Assembly (NCBI RefSeq): GCF_005765165.1
Contig: NZ_VCIW01000027.1
Coordinates: 1 to 64,000 of the forward strand
Source: Paenibacillus antri
Lineage (GTDB): Bacteria; Bacillota; Bacilli; Paenibacillales; YIM-B00363
Length of the DNA stretch: 64,000 bases
Direction: 5' to 3'
The translations under genes and the position numbers were made by a program. The notes beneath the pieces were generated by a model. It saw nothing but the letters and a program-made list of their open reading frames with translations, ran no database searches and was not told the origin of the DNA. This document shows positions 38,022 to 46,962 of the stretch, piece by piece (the first letter of the stretch is position 1; every line of letters starts with the position of its first letter).

Positions 38022-39877
38022 TGCTGGGCTTCCGTTCGCTGCAGACGATTCAGCTGCGGCTTATCGTCATTTACGTTTTGCTGATCCTGATCGCGATGCA
38101 GCTGATCGGCGTATACTTCATCCGCACGCTGGAGGATTCGTTCTACGGCAACTTCAACGAGAACGTCGACAACGAAGCGTACCTGCTCGCGGATTATGTG
38201 AAGGATTACCTCGACGCGAATTTGTCCGGCTCGTCGGGCGAGGAACAGAAGACGTACGAAGATCTTACGATTTTTATTAGAAACCTGTTCGCCACGAACG
38301 ATACGGAAATTCAAATCATCGACGCCAACGGCATCGTCGTCAGCGCCTCGGGACAGCTGCAGGAAGGCATCGTCGGGCAGAAAAACACGCAAACCGAGGT
38401 GAGCCGGGCGCTGCAGGGCATCCGCGGCAACGAGCGGACGATGATCGACGCGGACGGCAAGCGCAAGCGCGCCGTCGCCATGCCGGTGCAGAGCGACGGC
38501 AAGGTGATCGGCGCCGTGTACGTCGTGGCCTCCATGGAAGGCCTGTTCGACACGATGAACCGGATCAAGCAGTTCCTGTTCACGGGGACGGTTATCGCGC
38601 TGGGGCTTACGGCGATCCTCGGCATCATTCTCGCGAACATGATTACGGCGCCGATCAAGGAAATTACGCGGAAGGCGGCGGCGATGGCGGTCGGCAACCT
38701 GAATCAGCGGGTGAACGTGCTCGCGAACGACGAGATCGGGCAGCTGGGCAACGCGTTCAACGATATGACGTACCGGCTGAAGGACGCGCTGTCGTCGATC
38801 GAGGAGGAGAAGGAGAAGCTCGCTTCGATTCTCTCGAACATGAGCGACGGCGTCATCGCGACGGACGAGCACGGGCGGACGGTCGTCATGAACCGGATGG
38901 CGCGCGCGATGCTCGGCTTGTCCGACGACGAGCCCGCCGACGGGCGGGACGTGCTCGAGCTGCTCGGGCTCGAGCGCGCCGAAGTCGGGGAGGCGGCGTG
39001 GACCGACGGGGAATCGCTGGGCGTCGTGCTGCATCCGGACGAGGGCGGGGAGCCGCTCGCGGTGCGGGCGACGTTCTCCCCGATCCATCGCCGGGACCAC
39101 GGCGTCTCCGGGACGGTCGTGCTGCTGCACGACGTCACCGAACAAGAGAAGCTCGAGGCGTCGCGCAAGGAGTTCGTCGCGAACGTGTCGCATGAGCTGC
39201 GTACGCCGCTGACGACGATCAAGAGCTATCTCGAGGCGCTCGACGAAGGCGCCCTGGAGGACCGCGCCCTCGCGGAGCGGTTCATCGGCGTCACGCGGAA
39301 CGAGACCGAGCGGATGATTCGGCTCGTCAACGACCTGCTGCATCTGTCCCGGTTCGATTCTAGGCAGAAGTCGCTGTCGTTGGAGCGCGTAGAGATGTAC
39401 GAGCTGCTCGAGGAAGTGACCGACCGGTTCGCGTTCCAGGCACGGCAGCGCGGCATGGCGCTGTCCGTCGACATCGAGAGCGGCGTGCAGCCGGCGCTGG
39501 TGGATCGGGACGCGGTCGATCAGGTGCTGGACAATCTCGTGTCCAACGCGATCAAGTACAGCCCCGACGGAGGGCTCGTCTCGTTGTCGGCGCGCCGGTT
39601 GACGGGCGAGCCCGGCGCCGCCGCCCGGGTGGAAGTGACGGTGCGGGATCAAGGCATCGGCATCCCGAAGAAGGATTTGGGCCGCATCTTCGAGCGGTTT
39701 TACCGCGTGGACAAGGCGCGGTCCCGGAATATGGGCGGCACGGGGCTCGGCCTCAGCATCGCGCTCGAGATCGTGAAGGCACATGGCGGAACGATCCGGA
39801 TCGATTCCGAACCGGGCAAGGGCACGGCGGTCGTGTTCACGCTGCCGGCCGCGGGAGAGGAGCGTGAGGACGGATGA
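38021..39877 (+). CDS. walK: Sensor histidine kinase WalK (YycG)
   Basis: This 618-residue kinase pairs with WalR. It has two membrane segments (about 15-35 and 183-203) around an extracellular sensor domain, then HAMP (about 205-255), PAS, HisKA with phospho-acceptor histidine in VANVSHELRTPLTTI (about 390) and a HATPase domain with GTGLGLSIALEIV. All expected domains are present. It is followed by walH in an ATGA overlap. Confidence 0.96.
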   Translation: MLGFRSLQTIQLRLIVIYVLLILIAMQLIGVYFIRTLEDSFYGNFNENVDNEAYLLADYVKDYLDANLSGSSGEEQKTYEDLTIFIRNLFATNDTEIQIIDANGIVVSASGQLQEGIVGQKNTQTEVSRALQGIRGNERTMIDADGKRKRAVAMPVQSDGKVIGAVYVVASMEGLFDTMNRIKQFLFTGTVIALGLTAILGIILANMITAPIKEITRKAAAMAVGNLNQRVNVLANDEIGQLGNAFNDMTYRLKDALSSIEEEKEKLASILSNMSDGVIATDEHGRTVVMNRMARAMLGLSDDEPADGRDVLELLGLERAEVGEAAWTDGESLGVVLHPDEGGEPLAVRATFSPIHRRDHGVSGTVVLLHDVTEQEKLEASRKEFVANVSHELRTPLTTIKSYLEALDEGALEDRALAERFIGVTRNETERMIRLVNDLLHLSRFDSRQKSLSLERVEMYELLEEVTDRFAFQARQRGMALSVDIESGVQPALVDRDAVDQVLDNLVSNAIKYSPDGGLVSLSARRLTGEPGAAARVEVTVRDQGIGIPKKDLGRIFERFYRVDKARSRNMGGTGLGLSIALEIVKAHGGTIRIDSEPGKGTAVVFTLPAAGEEREDG

Positions 39878-41181
39878 TGGAGAGCGCGAAGACGCTGCTT
39901 CTCGTGGTCCTCGTCGCGGCGAGTTTGGCGCAGAGTTATCTGCTCGCCTACAGCTCGCCGAAATTCGATACGATCGTTCCGACCGACTATGTGGAATCGA
40001 AGCTGGAGGGCACGCAAGCCGAGCTCTCGGCCTTGGTGTTCCCGAAGGATATCGTCCTCCGCTTCCCGAGCGGGGAGTATACGGTGCTGTATCCGCGGAT
40101 GATTTTCTATACCATGATTCTCGAGGTGGTCGAGCAGCGCACGTTCGACGGTCTGCGCGCGGCGACGGGCGTCGTCGACCTGACGGAAGCGGGAGGGGAC
40201 GGCGCGCAGGGCGTCGAGATCCGGTTCGCGGAGGAGCTGCCGATGTCCGTTCTGCAGCAGACGATGAATTTGCAGGGCGAGGCGCTCGCGGAGGCGAAGG
40301 CGGTCGACCGCATTCATATCTACACGCAGCCGGAGCGGGAAGAGGTTCGCGTGTTCTTCGTCGGCAGCCGCAGCGGGGCGATCTACGAGGCGACGCGCGC
40401 CGACTTGACGGTGAAGGACGTGGAGCGGTTCGTCGGCTTCGGCGAGACGCGGACGCGATATACGGCGCTGCAGGGCGGCCATTACCTCCCTACAGAGCCG
40501 CTGCCGATGGTGGAGTATCAATATGCGTACCGCCGCTTTACGGCCGATCAGCTGCAGCGCAGTTTGTTCCCCGACCCGTTCAGCACGCGGAACTTGACGG
40601 AGCGGGACGGTTCGGAAATTTACACCGACGGGAAGCGGGGCTTGCAGCTGTCGAACGAGCAGCTCTGGATGAGTTATACCGACCCGGCGGCGCCGGCGGA
40701 GGGCGTCCAGTCGCCGCTCGATACGGCGCTGTCGGCGGTGCAGTTCGTGAACCGGCACGGCGGCTGGAACGGCGATTACATGCTGGAGGGTCTCCGGCAA
40801 GAGGCGAACGGCACCGAGCAGCGTGCCGTGTTCCGCCATTACGTAGGCACGTATCCCGGGGCGTATCCGATCGCGGGGACGCGGGACGGCACGCCGTTCG
40901 GGCCGATCGAGCTCGCGCTGCGCAACCGGGTCGTGACGAACTACGACCGCTCTACGGTGCAGCTGGAGACGAACGTGCTCGAACGCCGATCCTTGCAGCT
41001 GCCAGGAGGCGAGAGCTTGATCGCGCTGTGGGACGCCTTCGAGGAGAAGGCGCTCGTCCGCTCGATCTATCCGGCGTACCGGGCGATGCTGACCGAAGAC
41101 AACGTCGTGCTCGAGCCGATCTGGGCGCTCACGATGGAAGACGGCACAGTGCGGGCGCTGCCCGGAGGGGGGGCGTACTGA
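39874..41181 (+). CDS. walH: WalRK regulatory protein WalH (YycH)
   Basis: This 435-residue protein has one N-terminal membrane anchor (LLLVVLVAASLAQSYLLA, about 8-25) and an extracytoplasmic domain typical of YycH. In B. subtilis, WalH and WalI bind WalK in the membrane and restrain it. The sequence is less conserved than WalRK, and the call rests on length, topology and position. The start overlaps the walK stop. Confidence 0.88.
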   Translation: MMESAKTLLLVVLVAASLAQSYLLAYSSPKFDTIVPTDYVESKLEGTQAELSALVFPKDIVLRFPSGEYTVLYPRMIFYTMILEVVEQRTFDGLRAATGVVDLTEAGGDGAQGVEIRFAEELPMSVLQQTMNLQGEALAEAKAVDRIHIYTQPEREEVRVFFVGSRSGAIYEATRADLTVKDVERFVGFGETRTRYTALQGGHYLPTEPLPMVEYQYAYRRFTADQLQRSLFPDPFSTRNLTERDGSEIYTDGKRGLQLSNEQLWMSYTDPAAPAEGVQSPLDTALSAVQFVNRHGGWNGDYMLEGLRQEANGTEQRAVFRHYVGTYPGAYPIAGTRDGTPFGPIELALRNRVVTNYDRSTVQLETNVLERRSLQLPGGESLIALWDAFEEKALVRSIYPAYRAMLTEDNVVLEPIWALTMEDGTVRALPGGGAY

Positions 41182-41182
41182 G

Positions 41183-41950
41183 ATGGATTGGAGCCGCGCG
41201 AAGACGGTGCTGATCTGGGCGTTCCTGCTGCTGAACGTTCTGCTCGGGTATCAGCTGTGGATGGATGAATTGAATTTGACGACCTTCGCGGAAAATGCGA
41301 CCCGCCGCGACGAAATGAACCGGCTGCTCGAACAAAAAGACGTACGGCTTGCAACGGCCATCCCGGAGGGCACGCCGTCGCTTCGCGAAATTACGGTGCG
41401 GCTGCAATCGGGCGAACGCTCCGAGGAGCCGACGCCGCTGTCCGCGCCGTTCCCGCGAAGCCGGCTGAACGACGCTTCGCTCGTGCGCGAGTCGCTCGCG
41501 GTCGACGTGCCGAATCTGGACGCCTACGAGCCGGATCCGTATGCGTCCAAGCCGGGCGATATGAGGTACGTGATGCATCAGCTGCACGGCGGTCTGCCGA
41601 TGTTCGAGATGCGGCTCGAGCTGTACGGCGAAGGAGATACGATCGACCGGTATCGGGTCATCTACTCCGAGGTCGAGACGCCTTCGCCGCTGGAGGCGCC
41701 GCCGCCGCAAGGGCAGGAAGTGTTATCGGCGTACGTCGTCGTGGGCAGTCTTGCGGAGAACTATTTGCCGCGCGGCGCCGTCGTCGCGGATGTGCGGCTC
41801 GGCTATCACGGACCGATCTTCGAATCGGAGACGCAGGTGCTCGCGCCGTACTGGCGCATCGTGCTGAATACGGGGGAGACGTATTACGTGCACGCGGTGA
41901 ACGGGGCGGTCGAAGGACCGTCCGCCGAGACGGTTCGGGCCGCGAGGTAG
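41183..41950 (+). CDS. walI: WalRK regulatory protein WalI (YycI)
   Basis: This 255-residue protein (MDWSRAKTVLIWAFLLLNVL at the N-terminus) has one membrane anchor and an outer domain, the YycI pattern, and follows walH by one base. It acts together with WalH on WalK in B. subtilis. Confidence 0.88.
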   Translation: MDWSRAKTVLIWAFLLLNVLLGYQLWMDELNLTTFAENATRRDEMNRLLEQKDVRLATAIPEGTPSLREITVRLQSGERSEEPTPLSAPFPRSRLNDASLVRESLAVDVPNLDAYEPDPYASKPGDMRYVMHQLHGGLPMFEMRLELYGEGDTIDRYRVIYSEVETPSPLEAPPPQGQEVLSAYVVVGSLAENYLPRGAVVADVRLGYHGPIFESETQVLAPYWRIVLNTGETYYVHAVNGAVEGPSAETVRAAR

Positions 41951-41985
41951 CGAAGTCCGAAGTGCGAAGCGCGAAGTGCGAAGGG
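41951..41985 (+). repeat. Short tandem repeat (7-base CGAAGNN units)
   Basis: Five 7-base units (CGAAGTC, CGAAGTG, CGAAGCG, CGAAGTG, CGAAGGG) lie end to end directly after the walI stop codon and before walJ. Confidence 0.8.
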
Positions 41986-42020
41986 CAAAGGAAACTTATG
42001 GGGAAACAGGGGAAAACGGA

Positions 42021-42827
42021 ATGGGCTTTCGATTTACGATTCTATCGAGCGGGTCGACCGGCAACGCGACGCTTATCGAGTACGGAGAACATCGCGTGCT
42101 GCTCGACGCGGGGCTGAGCGCGAAGCGGATCGAGCAGCTGCTGCTCGAGCGCGGCGTGGCGCCGGATGGGCTGAAGTGCATCTTCGTGACGCACGAGCAC
42201 TCGGATCATGTCAAAGGGCTCGGCGCGATGGCCCGGAAATACAAGCTTCCGGTGTACGCGAACATGAACACGTGGAACGAGCTGGACCGCGCGGTCGGCG
42301 ACCTGTCCGACGATCAGCGCGTCGCCTTCAAGACGGGCGACGTGCTGACGTTCGGCGATCTGGCGGTGGAGTCGTTCCCGATCTCGCACGACGCGGCCGA
42401 GCCGGTGGCGTATAACTTCCAGGTCGGGAACGTGAAGCTCAGCATCGCCACCGACATCGGGTATATGAGTCCGGTCGTGAGGGAGAAGGTGCGGGACGCC
42501 AACGTGCTGGTGCTCGAATCGAATCACGACGTCGATATGCTTCGCGTCGGCAAGTACCCGTGGAACGTCAAGCGCCGGATTCTGAGCGACGTCGGACACT
42601 TGTCCAACGACGCCGCGGGAGAGGCGTTGTGCGAGCTCGTCACGGAGCGGACGAAGCGCGTATACTTGGCGCATCTGAGCCGGGATCACAACCAGTTGGA
42701 TTTAGCCAAGCTTACGGTGAATAGTATATTGTGTGAGTCCGGCGTGTCGACCGAAGAGCGTCCGGTGCGTCTGATGGACACCTATTACGACCGATCGACG
42801 GAATGGGATACGGTCGAGGAGTCGTAG
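42021..42827 (+). CDS. walJ: Metallo-beta-lactamase-fold hydrolase WalJ (YycJ)
   Basis: This 268-residue protein has the metal-binding motif THEHSDHVKG (about 73-82) and the N-terminal FTILSSGSTGNATLIEYG of the YycJ family. The B. subtilis homologue is a nuclease-like enzyme linked to DNA repair and replication timing. The ATG at 42021 has AGGGGAAAA upstream. Its 3' end overlaps the opposite-strand gene by 43 bases. Confidence 0.92.
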   Translation: MGFRFTILSSGSTGNATLIEYGEHRVLLDAGLSAKRIEQLLLERGVAPDGLKCIFVTHEHSDHVKGLGAMARKYKLPVYANMNTWNELDRAVGDLSDDQRVAFKTGDVLTFGDLAVESFPISHDAAEPVAYNFQVGNVKLSIATDIGYMSPVVREKVRDANVLVLESNHDVDMLRVGKYPWNVKRRILSDVGHLSNDAAGEALCELVTERTKRVYLAHLSRDHNQLDLAKLTVNSILCESGVSTEERPVRLMDTYYDRSTEWDTVEES

Positions 42828-43033
42828 CGGCGCATGTCCGCGTAGACTTCGTCTTCCCGTTCGAGACCCGCCGTTTTCCGGTGGAAATCTTCCGGGGCGA
42901 GGATCCCCTTTTCCACCAACAACTCGATTAATGCGCTGAGCGCGAGCGTATTGCGGTAGAGCGATTCTTTCAGGTCGGCGATTTGCGCCATCGTCTGCAC
43001 TTGGTCCCATGCGGCGGAGCGGGTCGGTTTCAT
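42785..43033 (-). CDS. Hypothetical protein, 82 residues
   Basis: This soluble, mostly helical 82-residue protein (MAQIADLKESLYRNTLALSA, then LLVEKGILAPEDFHRK) has a good ribosome binding site (AGGAAG, eight bases) and overlaps the end of walJ on the opposite strand. I do not recognise a family. It is the only minus-strand gene between 26.7 and 46.9 kb. Confidence 0.65.
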   Translation of the reverse strand: MKPTRSAAWDQVQTMAQIADLKESLYRNTLALSALIELLVEKGILAPEDFHRKTAGLEREDEVYADMRRYDSSTVSHSVDRS

Positions 43034-43138
43034 CGGCGTATCTTCCTTTCGGCGAGTGGTAGATTCGGGAGGTTCGCTTGCTAGATGCTAGATTGTTACT
43101 ATTGTAGGTAAGCGGACGCGAAAACATTCCTCTTATTT

Positions 43139-43167
43139 TTGTGAACGACCGTTTTTTTGGGTATGAT
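43139..43167 (+). promoter_or_regulatory. htrA-like gene promoter
   Basis: There is a TTGTGA -35 (43139-43144), a 17-base spacer and a TATGAT -10 (43162-43167), about 57 bases before the start. Confidence 0.55.
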
Positions 43168-43223
43168 ATAGGAAAGCGTATGGAACACGGGGGAAATGCG
43201 GCGGTTCGGGGGAGGGCGCGGTC

Positions 43224-44468
43224 ATGAGTTTGTTCGACGACGATTTTTATTCGCCCAAGGTGTCCCCGCGGGAACGCAGAAGGCTGACGAGTCAAGAGAA
43301 CGATCGTTGGCCCGGGCGGCGGCGTCTGCCGGCGTTCCGGCGGCCTCTGGCGGTCGCCGTCGCCGGCGCGGCGGGTTTGGTGGTCGCGTTGGTGCTGATC
43401 TCTTCGCTCTGGGGAGGGCGCGGCGGCGAGGCCGTCTTGGAAGGCGCGGCGCCGCAAGGGGCGGCCGCTCCGGACGGGACGCAGCCCGTCAGCGTCGTAG
43501 ACGTCGTGCAGCGGATGAAGCCGGCGATCGTCAGCGTCATCAGCTTGCAAAGCTTCTCCTTCGATGGGGAAGAGGAGACGGAGCAGCAGACCGGCATCGG
43601 GTCGGGGATCGTGTATAAGAAGGAAGGCAACGTCGCGTGGGTCGTCACGAATCATCACGTGATCGAGGGCGCGTCCTCGCTCGAAGTCGTCTCGGCAGAC
43701 GGCCAGCGCATGGCCGGCACGCTCGTCGGCTCCGACCCGCTGACCGACCTCGCGGTGCTGAAGATCGATGCGCGCGAGGTGGACGGCGTCGCGTCGTTCG
43801 GCGACTCGGACGCGCTGCGGGAGGGCGAAGCGGCGATCGCGGTCGGGCACCCGTACGGGCTCGGCTATTCGCCGACGTTCACGCTCGGCATCATCTCGTC
43901 GCTGCATCGGATCATCCCGATCTCGCTCGCGATGGACGGTACGATCGACTGGGAGATGGAGCTGCTGCAGACCGACGCGGCGATCAACCACGGCAACAGC
44001 GGCGGCGCGCTCGTCAATCAAGACGGCATGGTCATCGGCATCAACTCGATGAAGGTGGCGGAATCGGGCGTCGAAGGTCTCGGGTTCGCGATTCCGAGCA
44101 ACGCGGCGGTGCCGATCATCGCCGAGCTCGAGGAGTATGGCAAGGTGCGACGGCCGTATCTCGGCGTGGCGACGGTAGATCTGCGGCAGTACCGGGTGAC
44201 CGACGAGGAAGAGGAAGCGGTCGAGCTGCCGGCGGAGGTCAAGGACGGCATTATCGTGCTCGAGGCGTACGGACCGGCGTCGGAAGCGGGAATACGCACG
44301 AACGACGTCATCGTGGCGTTGGACGGCCGGCCGATCGCGAGCACGCTGGAGCTTCGGAAATATTTGTACGCCAACAAGCAAATCGGCGACCCGATTCGGG
44401 TAGACTATTACCGAGACGGCAAGAAGGATTCCGTCACCGCGAAGCTGACGGAGACGCCGGAATCGTAA
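43224..44468 (+). CDS. htrC: HtrA-type serine protease (YyxA/HtrC-like)
   Basis: This 414-residue membrane-anchored trypsin-like protease has a cytoplasmic N-terminus of about 45 residues and one membrane segment (about 45-65). The protease domain has the catalytic triad His in VTNHHVIEGA, Asp in LTDLAVLKI and Ser in NHGNSGGALVN, and a C-terminal PDZ domain (about 320-405). HtrA proteins degrade misfolded exported proteins. Its place after walJ matches B. subtilis yyxA. Confidence 0.93.
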   Translation: MSLFDDDFYSPKVSPRERRRLTSQENDRWPGRRRLPAFRRPLAVAVAGAAGLVVALVLISSLWGGRGGEAVLEGAAPQGAAAPDGTQPVSVVDVVQRMKPAIVSVISLQSFSFDGEEETEQQTGIGSGIVYKKEGNVAWVVTNHHVIEGASSLEVVSADGQRMAGTLVGSDPLTDLAVLKIDAREVDGVASFGDSDALREGEAAIAVGHPYGLGYSPTFTLGIISSLHRIIPISLAMDGTIDWEMELLQTDAAINHGNSGGALVNQDGMVIGINSMKVAESGVEGLGFAIPSNAAVPIIAELEEYGKVRRPYLGVATVDLRQYRVTDEEEEAVELPAEVKDGIIVLEAYGPASEAGIRTNDVIVALDGRPIASTLELRKYLYANKQIGDPIRVDYYRDGKKDSVTAKLTETPES

Positions 44469-44513
44469 CCGTCCGCCGCGACGGCGGATGATAAAGGGGC
44501 ACGGAGACAGCGC

Positions 44514-44681
44514 ATGTATGTCGTATGCGAAGAACATCTGGAGCTGGCGTTGGACCGGTTCGTGGACGAATACGAGGATGCGCCGGACGTCGTAGACTTA
44601 CGCGCGACGACGTTCCCGGCTTGGGAGCCGCCCGCCACGTGCGAGGAATGTTCCCGGACCGCGCGTTACCTCGTGGTGTAA
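44514..44681 (+). CDS. CxxH/CxxC-type small protein
   Basis: This 55-residue protein has a CEEH motif (residues 5-8) near the N-terminus and CEEC (43-46) near the C-terminus, a CxxH/CxxC layout that suggests binding of a metal such as zinc. A family with this pattern lies between the htrA-like gene and rlmH in Bacillales. The ATG at 44514 has GGAG seven bases upstream. Confidence 0.85.
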   Translation: MYVVCEEHLELALDRFVDEYEDAPDVVDLRATTFPAWEPPATCEECSRTARYLVV

Positions 44682-44687
44682 TTGGAT

Positions 44688-44737
44688 GCCCGCGGCGTCC
44701 GTTCGATGGTTTCGTCGACGGGGTCTGCGGGCTTTTT
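44688..44737 (+). terminator. Terminator of the walR-to-CxxH/CxxC block
   Basis: GCCCGC(G) pairs with TGCGGGC around a large, partly paired loop and is followed by TTTTTCG. Confidence 0.7.
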
Positions 44738-44811
44738 CGCGGGCGGAGTTGCGGTTGGTTAGGGCGATTAGTCCATTTTCTTTCTTAGAATACAGTTTGG
44801 AGGCTCGCCGC

Positions 44812-45291
44812 ATGCACATTCAGATCGTCGCCGTCGGCAAATTGAAGGAGAAATATCTCGTCCAGGGGATCGCGGAATACGCGAAGCGGCTCGGGGCGTA
44901 CGCGAAGCTCGACATCGTCGAGGTGCCGGACGAGCAGGCTCCGGAATCGATGAGCGCAGCCGACGAGGAGCGCGTGAAGACAAAGGAAGGAGAGCGCATC
45001 CTCGCCAAAATCAAAGACGGCTCCCACGTCATCGTGATGGCCATCGACGGTCAAATGTGGACCTCCGAGCAGTTGTCCTCTCACATCGCAGACCTCGGTA
45101 CGTACGGGAAGAGCCACGTCACGTTCATCATCGGGGGCAGCAACGGCCTCTCCGCCGACGTCATGCGCCGCGCCGACACGAAAATCTCCTTCGGGCGCAT
45201 CACGTACCCGCACCAGCTGATCCGCTTGATCCTCGTGGAGCAGGTGTATCGGGCGTTTAAGATAATGCGGGGAGAACCTTACCATAAATAA
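44812..45291 (+). CDS. rlmH: 23S rRNA (pseudouridine-1915-N3)-methyltransferase RlmH
   Basis: RlmH methylates pseudouridine 1915 of 23S rRNA. The 159-residue SPOUT protein has [20 protein letters not shown] at its start and [13 protein letters not shown] (about 103-115) with the C-terminal knot ending [13 protein letters not shown]. The ATG at 44812 has GGAGG upstream. It is the last gene of the conserved origin-proximal block. Confidence 0.97.
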   Translation: MHIQIVAVGKLKEKYLVQGIAEYAKRLGAYAKLDIVEVPDEQAPESMSAADEERVKTKEGERILAKIKDGSHVIVMAIDGQMWTSEQLSSHIADLGTYGKSHVTFIIGGSNGLSADVMRRADTKISFGRITYPHQLIRLILVEQVYRAFKIMRGEPYHK

Positions 45292-45399
45292 TGGATAATC
45301 TTATCGTAGGTCAGGACAACCTTCCGGTGGGTGCCCTGCGATTCCTCCAAGATGATTCGCTAAGCATTGCGTATAACTTTCAGAGAGCAGGATCGTTAC

Positions 45400-46950
45400 A
45401 TGACAGGGATTAAAAAGGAACGTTACCGCTTCAGTGAAGCGCCGATTTGGGATATCCAGCGAAAATATTATGAAGAAAAAGGAACAACGGCCTGGAACAG
45501 AGGCCAAGTTCCTCAATACATCACGAGTAATCCGATGATCGCTGGCGCATATGCAGAGATGATCTTTGCGTTTCTTCAAGATCGGGCAATGAAGGAAGGT
45601 CGTTCAGAGCCTGTTTTCATTGTGGAGCTTGGAGCGGGAGCGGGACGTCTTGCTTATCATGTGTTGCATGAGCTGCGCCAGTTGAGAGACTATGCGGGTA
45701 TACCGCTGCCTCCGTTCCGGTATATCATGACGGATTTGGCGATGAACAATGTCGAGGCGTGGAAGAAGCATCCCGCTCTACAATCTTTTATTGCCGAGGG
45801 GCTGCTGGATTTTGCGCAATTCGATGCAGTGCATGATACCGTATTGAGCCTCGTTGGATCAGGCGTAACCATTAGCGAAGGGGAGCTGACACAACCGTTA
45901 GTCATCGTTGCCAACTACTTTTTCGACAGTATTCCGCAAGACTTGATATATGTTGGCGACGGGCAAATTTATGAAGCGGATGTTGAAATCGAATATCCCG
46001 AACATCATGAAACCCTTACACACTCGGAATGGTTAGAGCGAATCGCTTTACGCTACGAGTACCGGCGGGCGCCCGAATACGAACAAGGAACCTATCCATA
46101 CCGTGACGTCATTTCCGTATATCGGGAACAACTGGAAGACTCGCATATTTTATTTCCTAGCGCAGGGATCGCTTGTTTGGATCGATTAAATCAATTAACT
46201 CAGGCGGGATTTCTATTGATCACTGCGGACAAGGGAGACCATTTACTGGACAGCTGGACATTCGCGGAGCCACCGGAGTTGGTCCTACATGGAAGTTTTT
46301 CTTTAACGGCAAATTACCATGCGATTCGGCATGTCTTTGAACAAAGAGGAGCCGCGGCGTTATTCCCCCCGCATCATTATAAAAATATCAATGTCGGCTG
46401 TATTCTTCATTTGGATCAACCCATGGATTACCCGAATACGAGGTTAGCTTATCGTCGGCGTATCGAACGCTTTGGTCCGGACGAATTTTTTAGTATGAAG
46501 GAATGGGTTGACCGCAATCAAGATAGCATGGGACTACAGCAAATGTTAAGTTTTTGGCGTTTGGGCGGTTATGACGCGGAATTTCTCATTCAGAACGCGA
46601 AGCGGATCGCCAGTCTGCTGTCGGATGCCAACGATGAAGAAAAGCAGGACATGTTGAGAGGCATACAGCTGATGTGGTCGTCCTACTACGCTATGGAGCA
46701 GCGTTATGATCTGGCGCTTAATGCCGGATTTTTACTGTTTGAGATGGGCATGTACGAACACTCCAAGCCGTTTTTGGAAATGCCGGTAAATCAAGACCAA
46801 GATGAGGTCTTATCAACCGTATATTATTGCCTTGCCATTTGTTGTTTCGAGTTGGAGTTAGCCGAAGATGCCTTAAGGTACATAAGAAAATTATTAGAGA
46901 TTGAGCCTGATCATGAAGAGGCATTGGCGTGGATACGCCGTTTCGAGTAA
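45400..46950 (+). CDS. Putative SAM-dependent methyltransferase with TPR-like C-terminus
   Basis: This 516-residue protein has a SAM-binding motif IVELGAGAGRLAYHVL (about 75-90) and, about 90 residues on, ANYFFDSIPQDL, which recalls the NExxDAxP motif of MidA/NDUFAF7-type methyltransferases. The C-terminal 130 residues (from about 385) look like tetratricopeptide helices (YYCLAICCFELELAEDALRY, then LLEIEPDHEEALAWI). The substrate is unknown. The ATG at 45400 has AGCAGG upstream. Its lower G+C than the preceding genes marks a change in the sequence. It converges on the broken ATPase gene. Confidence 0.65.
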   Translation: MTGIKKERYRFSEAPIWDIQRKYYEEKGTTAWNRGQVPQYITSNPMIAGAYAEMIFAFLQDRAMKEGRSEPVFIVELGAGAGRLAYHVLHELRQLRDYAGIPLPPFRYIMTDLAMNNVEAWKKHPALQSFIAEGLLDFAQFDAVHDTVLSLVGSGVTISEGELTQPLVIVANYFFDSIPQDLIYVGDGQIYEADVEIEYPEHHETLTHSEWLERIALRYEYRRAPEYEQGTYPYRDVISVYREQLEDSHILFPSAGIACLDRLNQLTQAGFLLITADKGDHLLDSWTFAEPPELVLHGSFSLTANYHAIRHVFEQRGAAALFPPHHYKNINVGCILHLDQPMDYPNTRLAYRRRIERFGPDEFFSMKEWVDRNQDSMGLQQMLSFWRLGGYDAEFLIQNAKRIASLLSDANDEEKQDMLRGIQLMWSSYYAMEQRYDLALNAGFLLFEMGMYEHSKPFLEMPVNQDQDEVLSTVYYCLAICCFELELAEDALRYIRKLLEIEPDHEEALAWIRRFE

Positions 46951-46962
46951 CGGGAATCAAGC

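Noticed and set aside
37979-39784. 601-residue open frame opposite walK
   Set aside because: It is an Arg/His/Asp-rich antisense shadow of walK and has no family features.
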